The position numbers and the translations under genes are program-made. Below the pieces are notes generated by a model. That model searched no databases. It was given only the letters and a program-made list of their open reading frames with translations, and was not told where the DNA came from. A stretch of 64,000 bases of DNA from Oncomelania hupensis (lineage: Eukaryota; Mollusca; Gastropoda; Littorinimorpha; Pomatiopsidae): the NCBI GenBank assembly GCA_036898135.1, contig CM072521.1, positions 67,700,452-67,764,451 of the forward strand, written 5' to 3'. Shown one piece after another: positions 44,405 through 55,880 of this stretch (position 1 is its first letter; every line of letters starts with the position of its first letter).

Positions 44405-44490
44405 TTGGTAGTTACCTCCCAAGCGCGGTCACCCATCCAAGTACTAACGCCGCCCGACGTTGCTTAACATGAAACATGGCTAGAGTGTGT
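44405..44490 (-). mobile_element. 5S rRNA-derived fragment (SINE3-like or pseudogene)
   Basis: The reverse complement reads GTTAAGCAACGTCGGGCGGC, then GTTAGTACTTGGATGGGTGA and CCGCGCTTGG. This matches the internal control region of 5S rRNA (AAGCA..GTCGGGC..GGTTAGTACTTGGATGGG). Only about the central and 3' two thirds are recognisable, so it is not a functional 5S gene. A 5S-headed SINE followed by the AAATAAATAAATT tail near 44525 is possible but not proven. Confidence 0.7.
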
Positions 44491-44589
44491 CCAGACCAAT
44501 ACACTTCCGCTTCAGGACCACCCAAATAAATAAATTAATGAATGATACCATTTTTCTTGATAAAGCTGTCGTAATTTCACTGTACTGTA

Positions 44590-45190
44590 CTGTTGAGCAA
44601 GAGGTCTACCTATGACGAAGACGATGGTACTGTTGAGCGAGAGGTCTACCTATGACGAAGACGATGGTACTGTTGAGCGAGAGGTCTACCTATGACGAAG
44701 ACAATGGTGCTATTGAGCGAGAGGTCTACCTATGACGAAGACAATGGTGCTATTGAGCGAGAGGTCTACCTATGACGAAGACGATGGTACTATTGAGCGA
44801 GAGGTCTACCTATGACGAAGACGATGGTACTGTTGAGCGAGAGGTCTACCTATGACGAAGACGATGGTACTATTGAGCGAGAGGTCTACCTATGACGAAG
44901 ACAATGGTACTGTTGAGCGAGAGGTCTACCTATGACGAAGACGATGGTACTATTGAGTGAGAGGTCTACCTATGACGAAGACGATGGTACTGTTGAGCGA
45001 GAGGTCTACCTATGACGAAGACGATGGTACTATTGAGTGAGAGGTCTACCTATGACGAAGACAATGGTACTATTGAGTGAGAGGTCTACCTATGACGAAG
45101 ACGATGGTACTATTGAGCGAGAGGTCTACCTATGACGAAGACAATGGTACTATTGAGCGAGAGGTCTACCTATGACGAAGACAATGGTAC
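44590..45190. repeat. 40-bp minisatellite (15 copies)
   Basis: The unit is TGTTGAGCGAGAGGTCTACC plus TATGACGAAGACGATGGTAC, with TATTGAG and ACAATGG variants. Units are nearly identical across the array, which suggests recent expansion. Positions 45191-45684 hold a poly-T-rich stretch and no recognisable gene. Confidence 0.97.
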
Positions 45191-45684
45191 TTCTCTTTTG
45201 TCTGTTTGAGGTCAACAGTTGGCTCCGCGACAGCGGTGCTATAGTTTGACTACTAATTGTACCAACACCTTATAAACGGATTTACCGCCGACACCAACTT
45301 AAAATGATGGGGTTGACAGCTACTTAAACCATTGTATATTTACCGCACTGTTATAAACAGTAAGGTTGCTTACTAATTCATAATAGTCACGTTATTATTT
45401 CCGTAAGCTGTTACCATGCTTTTTGTTGGACGTGAAGTTTCTCAATGTTTTACTGGTTTGGTATCATTATTCAAGACGTTAAGTTTTGCGTGGTTTATAC
45501 ATTTAATATTTGAGTCATCTTTTATTATTACTATATTTTTTAATGTTTTTTTTTTAAATTTTATGTATTCATTTATTTATATACTTTGTTTTTTGTTTTT
45601 TGGAACTTACCTTGGTTAATTTAGTACAACGCGATCGGGAAACGACATTATATCAAAACTAGAAGGACAATCCGGATGAGAGTG

Positions 45685-45965
45685 TTAACCGAGGTCTTGT
45701 TTGTACACGCAGGCATCCCATAGCACGGACTTTAAAGATCCTGAGGCTCATGTCTTAGACGGGTGAGTGCCGGCCACTCACTAGCACGCACTAGGTCCCT
45801 ACCTCCCCATCCCCGCTCGCCCAGGATTGGTCTCAGTTGTCTGCGCGTCAGACTATGCGCCCAAAGGCTGCAAGTGTGCGCCCTGAGTGAGATCCTGTAT
45901 CAGCCAGCGCCTTGAGCAGCTCTCCCGCTGGAAAAGCGTTTTATAACAATGATGAAATAAAACGT
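45685..45965 (+). mobile_element. SINE family A, headless copy
   Basis: Starts AACCGAGGTCTTGTTTGTAC, contains GGACTTTAAAGATCCTGAGG, GGATTGGTCTCAGTTGTCTG and AGACTATGCGCCCAAAGGCT, and ends CAGCGCCTTGAGCAGCTCTC and GCGTTTTATAACAATGATG. It is full length apart from the tRNA-like head. Confidence 0.8.
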
Positions 45966-46254
45966 AAAATACGTTTAGATTGACAAATAATTGATTAAAA
46001 ACGTGTTTGCTGTTTGATAAAGGCTGCACTTGCCATGCACGGACTGGCTCAGCACGAAGTCTGAGACTAAAACTAAGGACCAACTTACTAGTTTTGAACT
46101 AACCGGTTATTGGCTAGGACGATGATTGTTTAGTACAGATCCATGCATCAGAAGATTAGAAGACCGTTATTTGTCATTAATTTTGTTATCCTCTTTGATA
46201 GTAATGATGAAACATGTGTGACACACTGTAGATATATTGAACAACAGTCAACAG

Positions 46255-46770
46255 ACTACAGAGCGTGAAACAGTCAACAGAGCGTTGTGAAACAGTCAAC
46301 AGAGCGTTGTGAAACAGTCAACAGCGGTGTAAAACAGTCAACAGAGCGGTGTAAAACAGTCAGCAGAACGTTGTAAAACAGTCAACAGAGCGTTGTAAAA
46401 CAACCAACAAAATATGGTGATTCCGTCAAAAGAATGTTGTGAATCAGTCAACAGAATGTTGTGAATCAGTCAACAGAATGTTGTAAAACAGTCAACAGAA
46501 TGTTGTGAATCAATCAGCAGAAATGTTGTGAATCAGTCAACAGAATGTTGTGAATCAGTCAACAGAATGTTGTGAATCTGTCAACAAAGTTTAAGAACAA
46601 TCAAAAGCTAATGTTAAGAACAGCCAACAGAGTGTTAATGTTAATAACAGCCAAAAGAGTGCTAGTGTAAAGAACAGTCAACAGAGTGCTAATGTTAAGA
46701 ACAGTCAACAGAGTGCTAATGTTTTAGAACAGTCAACAGAGTGCTAATGTTAAGAACAGTCAACGAGGTG
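46255..46770. repeat. 22-bp imperfect minisatellite
   Basis: About 23 copies around GTTGTGAATCAGTCAACAGA. The right half changes to GTTAAGAACAGTCAACAGAG with GCTAAT. The array is older and more diverged than most others in the window. Confidence 0.9.
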
Positions 46771-47091
46771 TTGTTGCCATCCTCATGAGTGCTACTTGAG
46801 TTGATAGCTATTTTACTGGTGTGAGTGCTCGTGTGTGTGTGTGTTGTTTACATTGTGCGGCCGTTCACCTCCTTGCTGGATATTATCAGTGATGAATTCT
46901 TTGTAGGCGTAAGATAGCTGTGCCTCACGCTGCCTGGATCTTAACCGGGGAATTAAATCTTTCAATCAGCGTTATTTATTCTTGCTGGAGTATATCGACG
47001 TGAACCTTATGACACCTCTTCCTCATCGTCGCGGTAGCTATCGTCATCGCTGTGGCCCGCTGTTAGCTGTGGGGTGGCGCATACGGGTGCT
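46771..47091 (+). promoter_or_regulatory. Likely 5' UTR/promoter region of exon B
   Basis: Non-repetitive sequence lies between the 22-bp array and the second candidate start exon. A stop codon in frame with exon B lies at 47035, and no acceptor upstream gives phase 0, so exon B should be a transcript start. No TATA box or initiator can be named with confidence; the region is more GC-rich towards the exon. Confidence 0.3.
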
Positions 47092-47268
47092 ATGCCGTCG
47101 GGGTGGTTGGTAATGGCTCACAGCGGGTGTCTGCTTAACAACACCAGCGGCGATACCGAGAGCGGGCTAGGCACCATGGCCTCCTACGACAGTGACGTAG
47201 GCATGCGTGACGATGACGACACCGATGACGTCATGGAGTTTGAGAGGCTGGAGGACGAGGATGAGGAG
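47092..47268 (+). CDS. Coding exon B, RIM-binding-protein-like gene (first exon, form 2)
   Basis: An open frame from ATG 47092 runs 59 codons to GAGGAG followed by a GTAATA donor, in phase 0. Later in-frame starts at 47113 and 47176 exist. The last, in GCACCATGGCC, has the best start context and would give a 31-codon acidic N-terminus beginning MASYDSDVG. The C-terminal half is rich in Asp and Glu (DDDDTDD, RLEDEDEE), like exon A. It has the same phase as exon A, so the two look like mutually exclusive first exons. Membership in the gene is inferred. Confidence 0.55.
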
Positions 47269-47539
47269 GTAATACGGGGTTAAGTTTTCAGAATAAATGT
47301 AGCTAGTCACATTCACCTGGTCAGCAAAGAGAATTACTATGGAATGGAATACGAAGCTTTTCAACATTGATTGGCCCCGTACATTACTAGGAAATGAAGC
47401 GTGTGCCTGTGGGACCATTCCGTTCACAACCACAATAACTCAAGCCAAACTAAATATAAAATACTATTATGCTTATTTTACATTAGCACTGAGCAATAAA
47501 ATAACGTTTCCATCAACAGTAAGATCATGCTAAAGTTTT

Positions 47540-48755
47540 ATTCTCACACTACACCATTCATAGAAATATCACACTACACCATTCATGGAAACATCACACT
47601 ACACCATTCATAAAAACATCACACTATACCATTCATAGAAACAACACACTACACCATTCATGGAAACATCACACTACACCATTCATAGAAACATCACACT
47701 ACACCATTCATGGAAACATCACACTACACCATTCATAGAAACATCACACTACACCATTCATGGAAACATCACACTATACTATTCATAGAAACATCACACT
47801 ACACCATTCATGGAAACATCACACTATACTATTCATAGAAACATCACACTACACCATTCATGCCGGTCCTTATTTGGCTCGGAAGAGTCCGCTGGACCTA
47901 AAGCAACAATCAATCAATCACCATTCATGGAAACATCACACTATACTATTCATGGAAACATCACACTACACCATTTATGGAAACATCATACTACACCATT
48001 CATGGAAACATCACACTACACCATTCATCACACTACACCATTCATCACACTACACCATTCATGGAAACATCACACTACACCATTCATGGAAACATCACAC
48101 TACACCATTCATGGAAACATCACACTGTACCATTCATGGAAACATCACACTACACCATTCATGGAAACATCACACTACACCATTCATGGCAACATCACAC
48201 TACACCATTCATGGAAACATCACACTATACCATTCATGGAAACATCACACTACACCATTCATCACACTACACCATTCATCACACTACACCATTCATGGAA
48301 ACATCACACTACACCATTCATGGAAACATCACACTACACCATTCATGGAAACATCACACTGTACCATTCATGGAAACATCACACTACACCATTCATGGAA
48401 ACATCACACTACACCATTCAGTACACTGTACCATTCATGGAAACATCACACTACACCATTCATGGAAACATCACACTGTACCATTCATGGAAACATCACA
48501 CTACACCATGCATGGAAACATCACACTACACCATTCATGGCAACATCACACTACACCATTCATTACACTGTACCATTCATGGAAACATCACACTACACCA
48601 TTCATGGAAACATCACACTATACCATTCATGGAAACATCACACTACACCATTCATGGAAACATCACACTACACCATTCATGGAAACATCACACTACACCA
48701 TTCATGGAAACATCACACTACCATTCATGGAAACATCACACTACACCATTCGTTA
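47540..48755. repeat. 25-bp minisatellite (about 45 copies)
   Basis: The unit is CATGGAAACATCACACTACA plus CCATT. Short variants lacking GGAAACAT (CATCACACTACACCATT) occur in pairs near 48025 and 48265, marking a duplicated block of about 240 bp. Thr/His-rich frames are artefacts. A 59-bp LINE tail sits at 47862-47920. Confidence 0.96.
47862..47920 (+). mobile_element. 59-bp LINE 3'-end insertion with 8-bp target duplication
   Basis: GCCGGTCCTTATTTGGCTCG, then AAGAGTCCGCTGGACCTAAA, GCAACAATCAATCAATCA equals the extreme 3' end of the family at 57600-57945. CCATTCAT is present immediately on both sides (47854-47861 and 47921-47928), where a regular array has it once. This is a very short target-primed insertion. 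Confidence 0.9.
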
Positions 48756-48785
48756 GCAGGCTTCCAGGCATTCAACAACTAGAGT

Positions 48786-49058
48786 ACGGTGACCATCATG
48801 CGGCCAAACCGAGGTGCGGCCAATTCTAATAACTCCTATTCTACTAGCTTTAAAGCTTTGAGGAATCACAATTGCTTCCCTTGAGTCTACCTTAGCCTTT
48901 TTGTCGTGATTTCCGGTTTATGGCCGCGCTCTGCATATGAATTTTACTGTCTGTAAGTATTGACCCAAGAAAAGTTTCTTTTTTGAGATTACCGTGACCA
49001 TCACGCGGCCAGACCGAGGTGCGGCCAATTCTAATAACTCCTGTTCTACTAGCTTTTT
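48786..49058. repeat. Dispersed direct duplication, about 67 bp each
   Basis: Copies at 48786-48852 and 48991-49058 share TGACCATCAYGCGGCCA, GACCGAGGTGCGGCCAATTC and TAATAACTCC, ending CTACTAGCTTT. The function is unknown. Positions 49059-49875 hold no recognised feature except a GT run near 49460. Confidence 0.75.
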
Positions 49059-49877
49059 ATTTTTTATTTTTTTCGTTTCTTGTCTTATTTGCGTTTTTGT
49101 AAGTTTTAAAAAGTTGTAAAGGGCCTGGCCGCATGTCGGGCATGGTGTCGGCCGCGTGTAGACATGGTGGCCGCAGCTGTGGCTTATTGCTGGACGCAAC
49201 TTGGGCACCTGGCCGCATCATGGTACACTGAAATTGTGCAGAAATCGCTAAGTAGGTCCACAATGTTTCATTTATAGAACCCCGGCCAAGTCAGTGCCGT
49301 TACTGCGACCTCCCGATTCAAAAAAAAATTAAACTTGGATTCTGATTGGTTCATAAACAAAAGAAGTATGAGAAAGTGTTCGTTCGTGGCCGCAAGTGGT
49401 CACCCTACTCCACCATCTCGGCAAATCTATCGGAATACACCAGGTGCGACGGGAAATCGGTGTGTGTGTGTGTTTGTTTTGTGTATGTGTGGTGCAGTGT
49501 ATTGTTATTGAAATGGTTTGGGGCAGGTGTATAAAGGCAGATGTTAATACGTATTGTTGCTGGGTAATGCTACTCTCGCACCTCCATATAACGTCATAGT
49601 GTGTGAGTTGTTAACAGAATCAGCAACAACCGTCTTACTTAAGTATTGATCAGACAGCGACGCCGGCACTATTTGTAGTCATTTAAGTTTTTTATTGTTT
49701 GGGATGGGTAGGAGATGAAGATGGAAGGGGCATATTTTTTTTGGTTTGTACATGAGGCACGTTTCCTTTATTTGTAATTGTTGTTTGTTGATTGTGTTCG
49801 TTTGGCTTTAACCTTTCTGTACAACATTGTGTATATTATTGTCAACTAAGCCATCATTGTCAACGCTGGCAAGGAGC

Positions 49878-50056
<179 letters not shown>

Positions 50057-50446
50057 CTATATACATCACGCATGATTGCATGCAAATGTGCGTTTTTGAC
50101 GGCCCAATTTCATTCCGACTTTGACCCAGCGACATGGAGAACGATTTAGTTTTCAGCCGGTGTGGGCGTCAGAGGCTAAGCGTCGCAGGCTCAACTCTTT
50201 GATTTGGAAATGACACCTTTTTATAAAGGGGGTGCATGAAGGGGATTGAACTTTCCAGTGTCGCTCATCTGAGAATCTCGTTGATGCTTTTTTTTTTTTT
50301 AGTTGCTCATGATCTGCTGTGGGCAAAGGATCAGTGTTGCGTTGGGATCATCAAGAGATGTGTGCAAGTGATGCCCCCTTATAACAACAGTTACATTACT
50401 GTGACGTATCGTCAGCTATAGTGTTGTGTTTGCTGATGTGTTACAG

Positions 50447-50566
50447 TCCAGGCGTGAGGAGAGAGAGCGTGACAAAAGCCTGCAGAAGAAGATCGGGGAC
50501 CTCTCTACCCAGACGCAGAAGCTGGAACGACGCATCATGTTGCTTAGGACGGAGAACGACACGCTG
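50447..50566 (+). CDS. RIMBP: Coding exon C, RIM-binding-protein-like coiled coil, part 1
   Basis: A 40-codon phase-0 exon between TTACAG and GTAAGG. It begins SRREERERDKSLQKK and continues through LERRIMLLRTENDTL, a heptad-patterned, highly charged coiled coil. In RIM-binding proteins a similar segment (ending in an LRxENxxL-like phrase) directly precedes the conserved block found in exon D. Family members tether RIM and voltage-gated Ca2+ channels at presynaptic active zones through SH3 and FN3 domains, which are not in the window. Exon identity rests on splice sites, phase and position relative to exon D. Confidence 0.72.
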
Positions 50567-50614
50567 GTAAGGCACCCTGACCAACATTTTGTCTGGGGAA
50601 TAGCGCTGTTTCAA

Positions 50615-50812
50615 TGTGGAGGAGGAGATGATGATGATAGAGAAATGGTGATAGACAAATGATGATGGTGATGTTGATGACGATGACGATGATGATGATA
50701 GAGAGAAGAAGAAGAAACAGAAGAAGAGGAAGGGGAGTAGGAGATGATGATGAAGAAGAAGAAGAAGAGGAAGAAGAAAAAAGAAGAAGAGAGATGATGA
50801 TGATAGTGGTTG
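50615..50812. repeat. GAT/GAA-rich simple repeat in an intron
   Basis: Mixed GATGAT, GAAGAA and GAGGAA low-complexity sequence shortly after exon C. Met/Arg/Glu-rich frames are artefacts. Confidence 0.9.
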
Positions 50813-50867
50813 TGGTGGTGGAATTAGTTGCGGCACTGGTTTTGAATATTACATTACATGGTTATTG

Positions 50868-50916
50868 CTTTAGGTCCAGCGGACTCTTCCGAGCCAAATC
50901 AGGACCAGTTTTTGAA
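50868..50916 (-). mobile_element. LINE 3'-end fragment (AATC-tail family), minus strand
   Basis: TTTAGGTCCAGCGGACTCTT then CCGAGCCAAATCAGGACC is the reverse complement of the terminus at 57865-57900. Fewer than 50 bases remain. Confidence 0.65.
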
Positions 50917-51129
50917 TATGCCTTGGTGTATGTTGTTGTTGTTGTTGCTGTTGTAGCTAAGACTGTGTGATGGTGAAATCAACTGATAGAACTGTTCCTA
51001 TCTAGCGTTTTCCCAGCCAAATAGGGTGCTGGAGGTGCTGTCCCCAAGCAGGACAGTAACACTGGTGGTTTTTAGTTTTGGTGATGATGGTAGTGGTTGG
51101 CTGCAGCTGCGATGGTGGTGAAGTGATTG

Positions 51130-51347
51130 GTGATTGCTGTGGAGGTAGTGACAATAATCGACTACATAATAGGCCTACTGTGGAGGTAGCGACAATGATA
51201 GGCTATATAACAGGCCTACTGTGGAGGTAGTGACAATGATAGGCTATATAACAGGCCTACTGTGGAGGTAGTGACAATAATCGACTACATAATAGGCCTT
51301 CTGTGGAGGTAGTGACAATGATAGGTCTACTGTGGAGGTAGCGACAA
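51130..51347. repeat. 29/41-bp minisatellite, left part
   Basis: Five or six copies of CTACTGTGGAGGTAGTGACA units precede a LINE insertion. The array continues at 53262. Confidence 0.93.
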
Positions 51348-53261
51348 TGATAATAATAATAATAATAATAAATGTAGATTTATATAGCGCCGCATCACAA
51401 CCACAAGTGGCTTTGCTCTCCGCGCTTGACACATTCATACACCATTTATACTACACAACAACAGTAGGTATATAAAGTCTGAATAAATTCACTAAAAATG
51501 TACAACATAATGTTAAAAAGATTCAATAAAAATATTACATTGAAACACTTAAAAGGCAACTAAAACTATTATTAACTTGTAAAAGGCAACCAACACTTAT
51601 AACAATTATAAAAAGCGAACACCATTAAAAAGCGAACACCATTGCCCGTGCATGGAGCGCCACGACATGTGTGCATACTATACTGATGATGAGATTAATT
51701 CATGTGTGTTATTAAGAAGGAGCTATAGAAGGTGTTTATGGAAAAGATATGTTTTGAGTTGTCGTTTAAACGCTTGTTGTGTTTGCGCATGGCGGATATT
51801 GTGTGGAAGGGAATTCCATTGAGTGGATGCACAGAAAGCAAAGGTGCGTTTTCCATAGGTTTTTGTTTTGACAAGTGGGATGATGAAGGTGCGTTGGTCT
51901 GATGCGGAACGGAGCTGTCTGCGTGGTACGTAAGGTATGAGCATGTCAGAAAAGTATGCAGGGGAAGTGCCGAAGAAAAAGTTGAAGCAGAGTGTGGAAA
52001 TTTTATATTCTATACGTGCAGATATGGGCAACCAGTGCAAGGAACGTAGTAGGGGAGTGACATGATCTCTTCTGCAAGCCTTGAGAACAAGGCGTGCAGC
52101 TGCATCTTGTACTTTTTGAAGTTTGTAGAGAAGATCTTGGGAGCAACCTGCAAGAAGAGAATTGCAGTAATCCAGTTTTGAAAGAACAAAAGAGCAAAAT
52201 AAGATGATCGTGGTTTGTTGTGAAAGACAAGAGCGAATAGAACTGATTTTGCGAAGTTCAAAATATGCAGATTTACATGTGTTGGAGATGTGAGTGTCAA
52301 GAGATGTGTCAGATGTCATAATGAATCCTAGGTTACGAGCAGAGGTGCTGAAAGGAACGTCGGAATTGCCAATTTGTATTGAGTGTGGTTCACCATCTGA
52401 AAGAATTGTGCTCTTTTTCTTTATAAACATTGCTTCAGTCTTGTCATCGTTCAAGCATAGTTTATTTTCTATCATCCATGACTTGATATCAGACGCACAG
52501 GTCTGAATGCCTTGGACAGTGGTTGTGACTTCAGAAGGAGGACAGGATTTTTGAAGCTGCGTGTCGTCAGCATATGATTGAGTAGAAATAGAATGAGATT
52601 GGATCAGAGACAACAAAGGTTTGGTGTACAAAATGAAAAGAATGGGGCCTAAAACAGATCCTTGGGGAACACCATAAGAAAGAGTTGCAGGTGCGGACAA
52701 CTGGCCATCGACTAGCACGGTCTGGGTCCGACCAATCAGGTAAGACTCAAACCATGCCAGCGCTGACCCAGAGATGCCGTACAGGTTTTGGAGGCGTTGA
52801 AGAAGCGTGATATGATCGATCGTATCAAACGCTGCTGAGAGATCAAGGAGAGTGAGGAAGGACACGTCACCACCATCCAAGGCATACATAATGTCATTTA
52901 TAATCTTGAGCAGTGCGGTTTCAGTGCTGTGAGAAGGCCTATAGGCAGACTGAGTGTGTGGAATAAGATCGTGATGGGTCAGATAGGAAAGAAGTTGTTT
53001 CAAGGCAAGCTTTTCGAGTACTTTGGACAAAAAACTGAGGTTTGAGACTGGCCTATAACTCTTGAGCGTGTTGGAATCTAATGAGGGTTTCTTCAAGAGT
53101 GGTTTGACTATGGCAGTTTTGAACAGGGAGGGGAAAACACCAGACGTTAAACTGTGGTTGAGAATGTGAGTGATTGAAGGCAGCAGCATGTCAATGCATT
53201 CCACGAGCAATGGCGTAGGCATGGGGTCCAACGGACAGGTTGTTGGCTTGGACATGAGAAC
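51348..53261 (-). mobile_element. CR1/L2-like LINE inserted in the 29/41-bp array
   Basis: On the minus strand, a 5'-truncated ORF is followed by a 3' UTR and a terminal GCGGCGCTATATAAATCTAC with an (ATT)n tail (plus strand 51348-51371). Removing the insert rejoins GACAATGAT with AGGCTATATAAC into a normal array unit, so it landed in an existing array. The tail is like that of the LINE at 14812-16270. Confidence 0.9.
51723..53255 (-). CDS. LINE reverse transcriptase, 510 codons uninterrupted
   Basis: The protein has the RT domain of CR1/L2/Rex1-type LINEs: SYRPVSNLSFLSKVLEK (about 66-82), palm motif A LDLSAAFD (137-144), GVPQGSVLGP (195-204) and catalytic YADD (228-231). The conserved C-terminal region follows with SKLDYCNSLLAG, LHWLPISARIEYK and FKRQLKTYLF. 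No RNase H is seen. The frame has no internal stop, which suggests a fairly young copy, but the endonuclease and 5' part are missing, so it cannot move by itself. The first ATG lies at the truncation point and is not a natural start. Confidence 0.92.
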   Translation of the reverse strand: MSKPTTCPLDPMPTPLLVECIDMLLPSITHILNHSLTSGVFPSLFKTAIVKPLLKKPSLDSNTLKSYRPVSNLSFLSKVLEKLALKQLLSYLTHHDLIPHTQSAYRPSHSTETALLKIINDIMYALDGGDVSFLTLLDLSAAFDTIDHITLLQRLQNLYGISGSALAWFESYLIGRTQTVLVDGQLSAPATLSYGVPQGSVLGPILFILYTKPLLSLIQSHSISTQSYADDTQLQKSCPPSEVTTTVQGIQTCASDIKSWMIENKLCLNDDKTEAMFIKKKSTILSDGEPHSIQIGNSDVPFSTSARNLGFIMTSDTSLDTHISNTCKSAYFELRKISSIRSCLSQQTTIILFCSFVLSKLDYCNSLLAGCSQDLLYKLQKVQDAAARLVLKACRRDHVTPLLRSLHWLPISARIEYKISTLCFNFFFGTSPAYFSDMLIPYVPRRQLRSASDQRTFIIPLVKTKTYGKRTFAFCASTQWNSLPHNIRHAQTQQAFKRQLKTYLFHKHLL

Positions 53262-55880
53262 AGGCTATATAACAGGCTATGATGATAGGCTATATAATAG
53301 GTCTACTGTGGAGGTAGTGACAATTATAGGCCTACTGTGGAGGTAATGACAATGATAGGTCTACTGTGGAGGTAGCGACAATGATAGACTACATAATAGG
53401 TCTACTGTGGAGGTAGTGACAATTATAGGCCTACTGTTGAGGTAGTGACAATGATAGGCTATATAACAGGTCTACTGTGGAGGTTGTGACAATGATAGGC
53501 CTACTGTGGATGTAGTGACAATTATAGTCTACATAATAGGTCTACTGTGGAGGTAGTGACAATGATAGATCTACTGTGGATGTAGTGACAATGATAGGTC
53601 TACTGTGGAGGTAGTGACAATGATAGGTCTACTGTGGAGGTAGTGACAATGATAGGCTATATAATAGGTCTACTGTGGAGGTAGTGACAATGATAGGCAA
53701 TATAATAGGTCTACTGTGGAGGTGGTGACAATGATAGGTTTCCTGTGGAGGTAGCGACAATGATAGACTACATAATAGGTCTACTGTGGAGGTAGTGACA
53801 ATTATAGGCCTACTGTGGAGGTAGTGACAATGATAGGCTATATAATAGGTCTACTGTGGAGGTAGTGACAATGATAGGCTACATAATAGGTCTACTGTGG
53901 AGGTAGTGACGATGATAGGCTATATAACAGGTCTACTGTGGAGGTAGTGACAATGATAGGTCTACTGTGGAGGTAGTGACAATGATAGGCTATATAACAG
54001 GTCTACTGTGGAGGTAGTGACAATGATAGGCTATATAACAGGTCTACTGTGGAGGTAGTGACAATGATAGGCTATATAACAGGTCTACTGTGGAGGTAGT
54101 GACAATGATAGGCTATATAACAGGTCTACTGTGGAGGTAGTGACAATGATAGGCTATATAACAGGTCTACTGTGGAGGTAGTGACAATGATAGGCTATAT
54201 AATAGGCCTATTGTGGAGGTAGTGACAATGATAGGCTATATAACAGGTCTACTGTGGAGGTAGTGACAATGATAGGCTATATAACAGGTCTACTGTGGAG
54301 GTAGTGACAATGATAGGCTATATAACAGGTCTACTGTGGAGGTAGTGACAATGATAGGTCTACTGTGGAGGTAGCGACAATGATAGACTACATAATAGGT
54401 CTACTGTGGAGGTAGTGACAATGATAGGCTATATAATAGGCCTATTGTGGAGGTAGTGACAATGATAGGCTATATAACAGGTCTACTGTGGAGGTAGTGA
54501 CAATGATAGGTCTACTGTGGAGGTAGTGACAATGATAGACTACATAATAGGTCTACTGTGGAGGTAGTGACAATGATAGGCTATATAACAGGTCTACTGG
54601 GGAGGTAGTGACAATGATAGGTCTACTGTGGAGGTAGTGACAATGATAGATCTACTGTGGATGTAGTGACAATGATAGGTCTACTGCGGAGGTAGTGACA
54701 ATGATAGGTCTACTGTGGAGGTAGTGACAATGATAGGTCTACTGTGGAGGTAGTGACAATGATAGGCTATATAATAGGTCTACTGTGGAGGTAGTGACAA
54801 TGATAGGTCTACTGTGGATGTAGTGACAATGATAGGTCTACTGTGGAGGTAGTGACAATGATAGGCTATATAATAGGTCTACTGTGGAGGTAGTGACAAT
54901 GATAGACTACATAATAGGTCTACTGTGGAGGTAGTGACAATGATAGGCTACATAATAGGTCTACTGTGGAGGTAGTGACAATGATAGGCCTACTGTGGAG
55001 GTAGTGACAATGATAGGCTATATAACAGGTCTACTGTGGAGGTAGTGACAATTATAGGCCTACTGTGGAGGTAGTGACAATGATAGGCTATATAATAGGT
55101 CTACTGTGGAGGTAGTGACAATGATAGGTCTACTGTGGAGGTAGCGACAATGATAGACTACATAATAGGTCTACTGTGGAGGTAGTGACAATTATAGGCC
55201 TACTGTGGAGGTAGTGACAATGATAGGCTATATAATAGGTCTACTATGGAGGTAGTGACAATGATAGGCTATATAACAGGTCTACTGTGGAGATAGTGAC
55301 AATGATAGGCTATATAATAGGTCTACTGTGGAGATAGTGACAATGATAGGCTATATAATAGGTCTACTGTGGAGATAGTGACAATGATAGGCTATATAAC
55401 AGGTCTACTGTGGAGGTAGTGACAATTATAGTCCTACTGTGGAGGTAGTGACAATGATAGGCTATATAATAGGTCTACTGTGGAGGTATGACAATAATAG
55501 GTCTACTGTGGAGGTAGCGACAATGATAGGTCTACTGTGGAGGTAGTGACAATGATAGGTCTACTGTGGAGGTAGCGACAATGATAGACTACATAATAGG
55601 TCTACTGTGGAGGTAGCGACAATGATAGACTACGTAATAGGTCTACTGTGGAGGTAGCGACAATGATAGACTACATAATAGGTCTACTGTGGAGGTAGCG
55701 ACAATGATAGACTACATAATAGGTCTACTGTGGAGGTAGCGACAATGATAGACTACATAATAGGTCTACTGTGGAGGTAGCGACAATGATAGACTACATA
55801 ATAGGTCTACTGTGGAGGTAGCGACAATGATATACTACATAATAGGTCTACTGTGGAGGTAGTGACAATAATAGACCTAG
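53262..55880. repeat. 29/41-bp two-length minisatellite
   Basis: The core of 29 bp is AGGTCTACTGTGGAGGTAGT plus GACAATGAT. In the 41-bp form a 12-bp module, AGGCTATATAAC or AGACTACATAAT, is added. Long stretches use one module type: TATATAAC around 53990-54350, and ACATAAT with GTAGCGAC around 55560-55860. This indicates local homogenisation. Over 70 units are present. Confidence 0.97.

Noticed and set aside
47760..48829. 340-codon open frames with METSHYTIHGN repeats
   Set aside because: Pure 25-bp minisatellite, open in all three frames.
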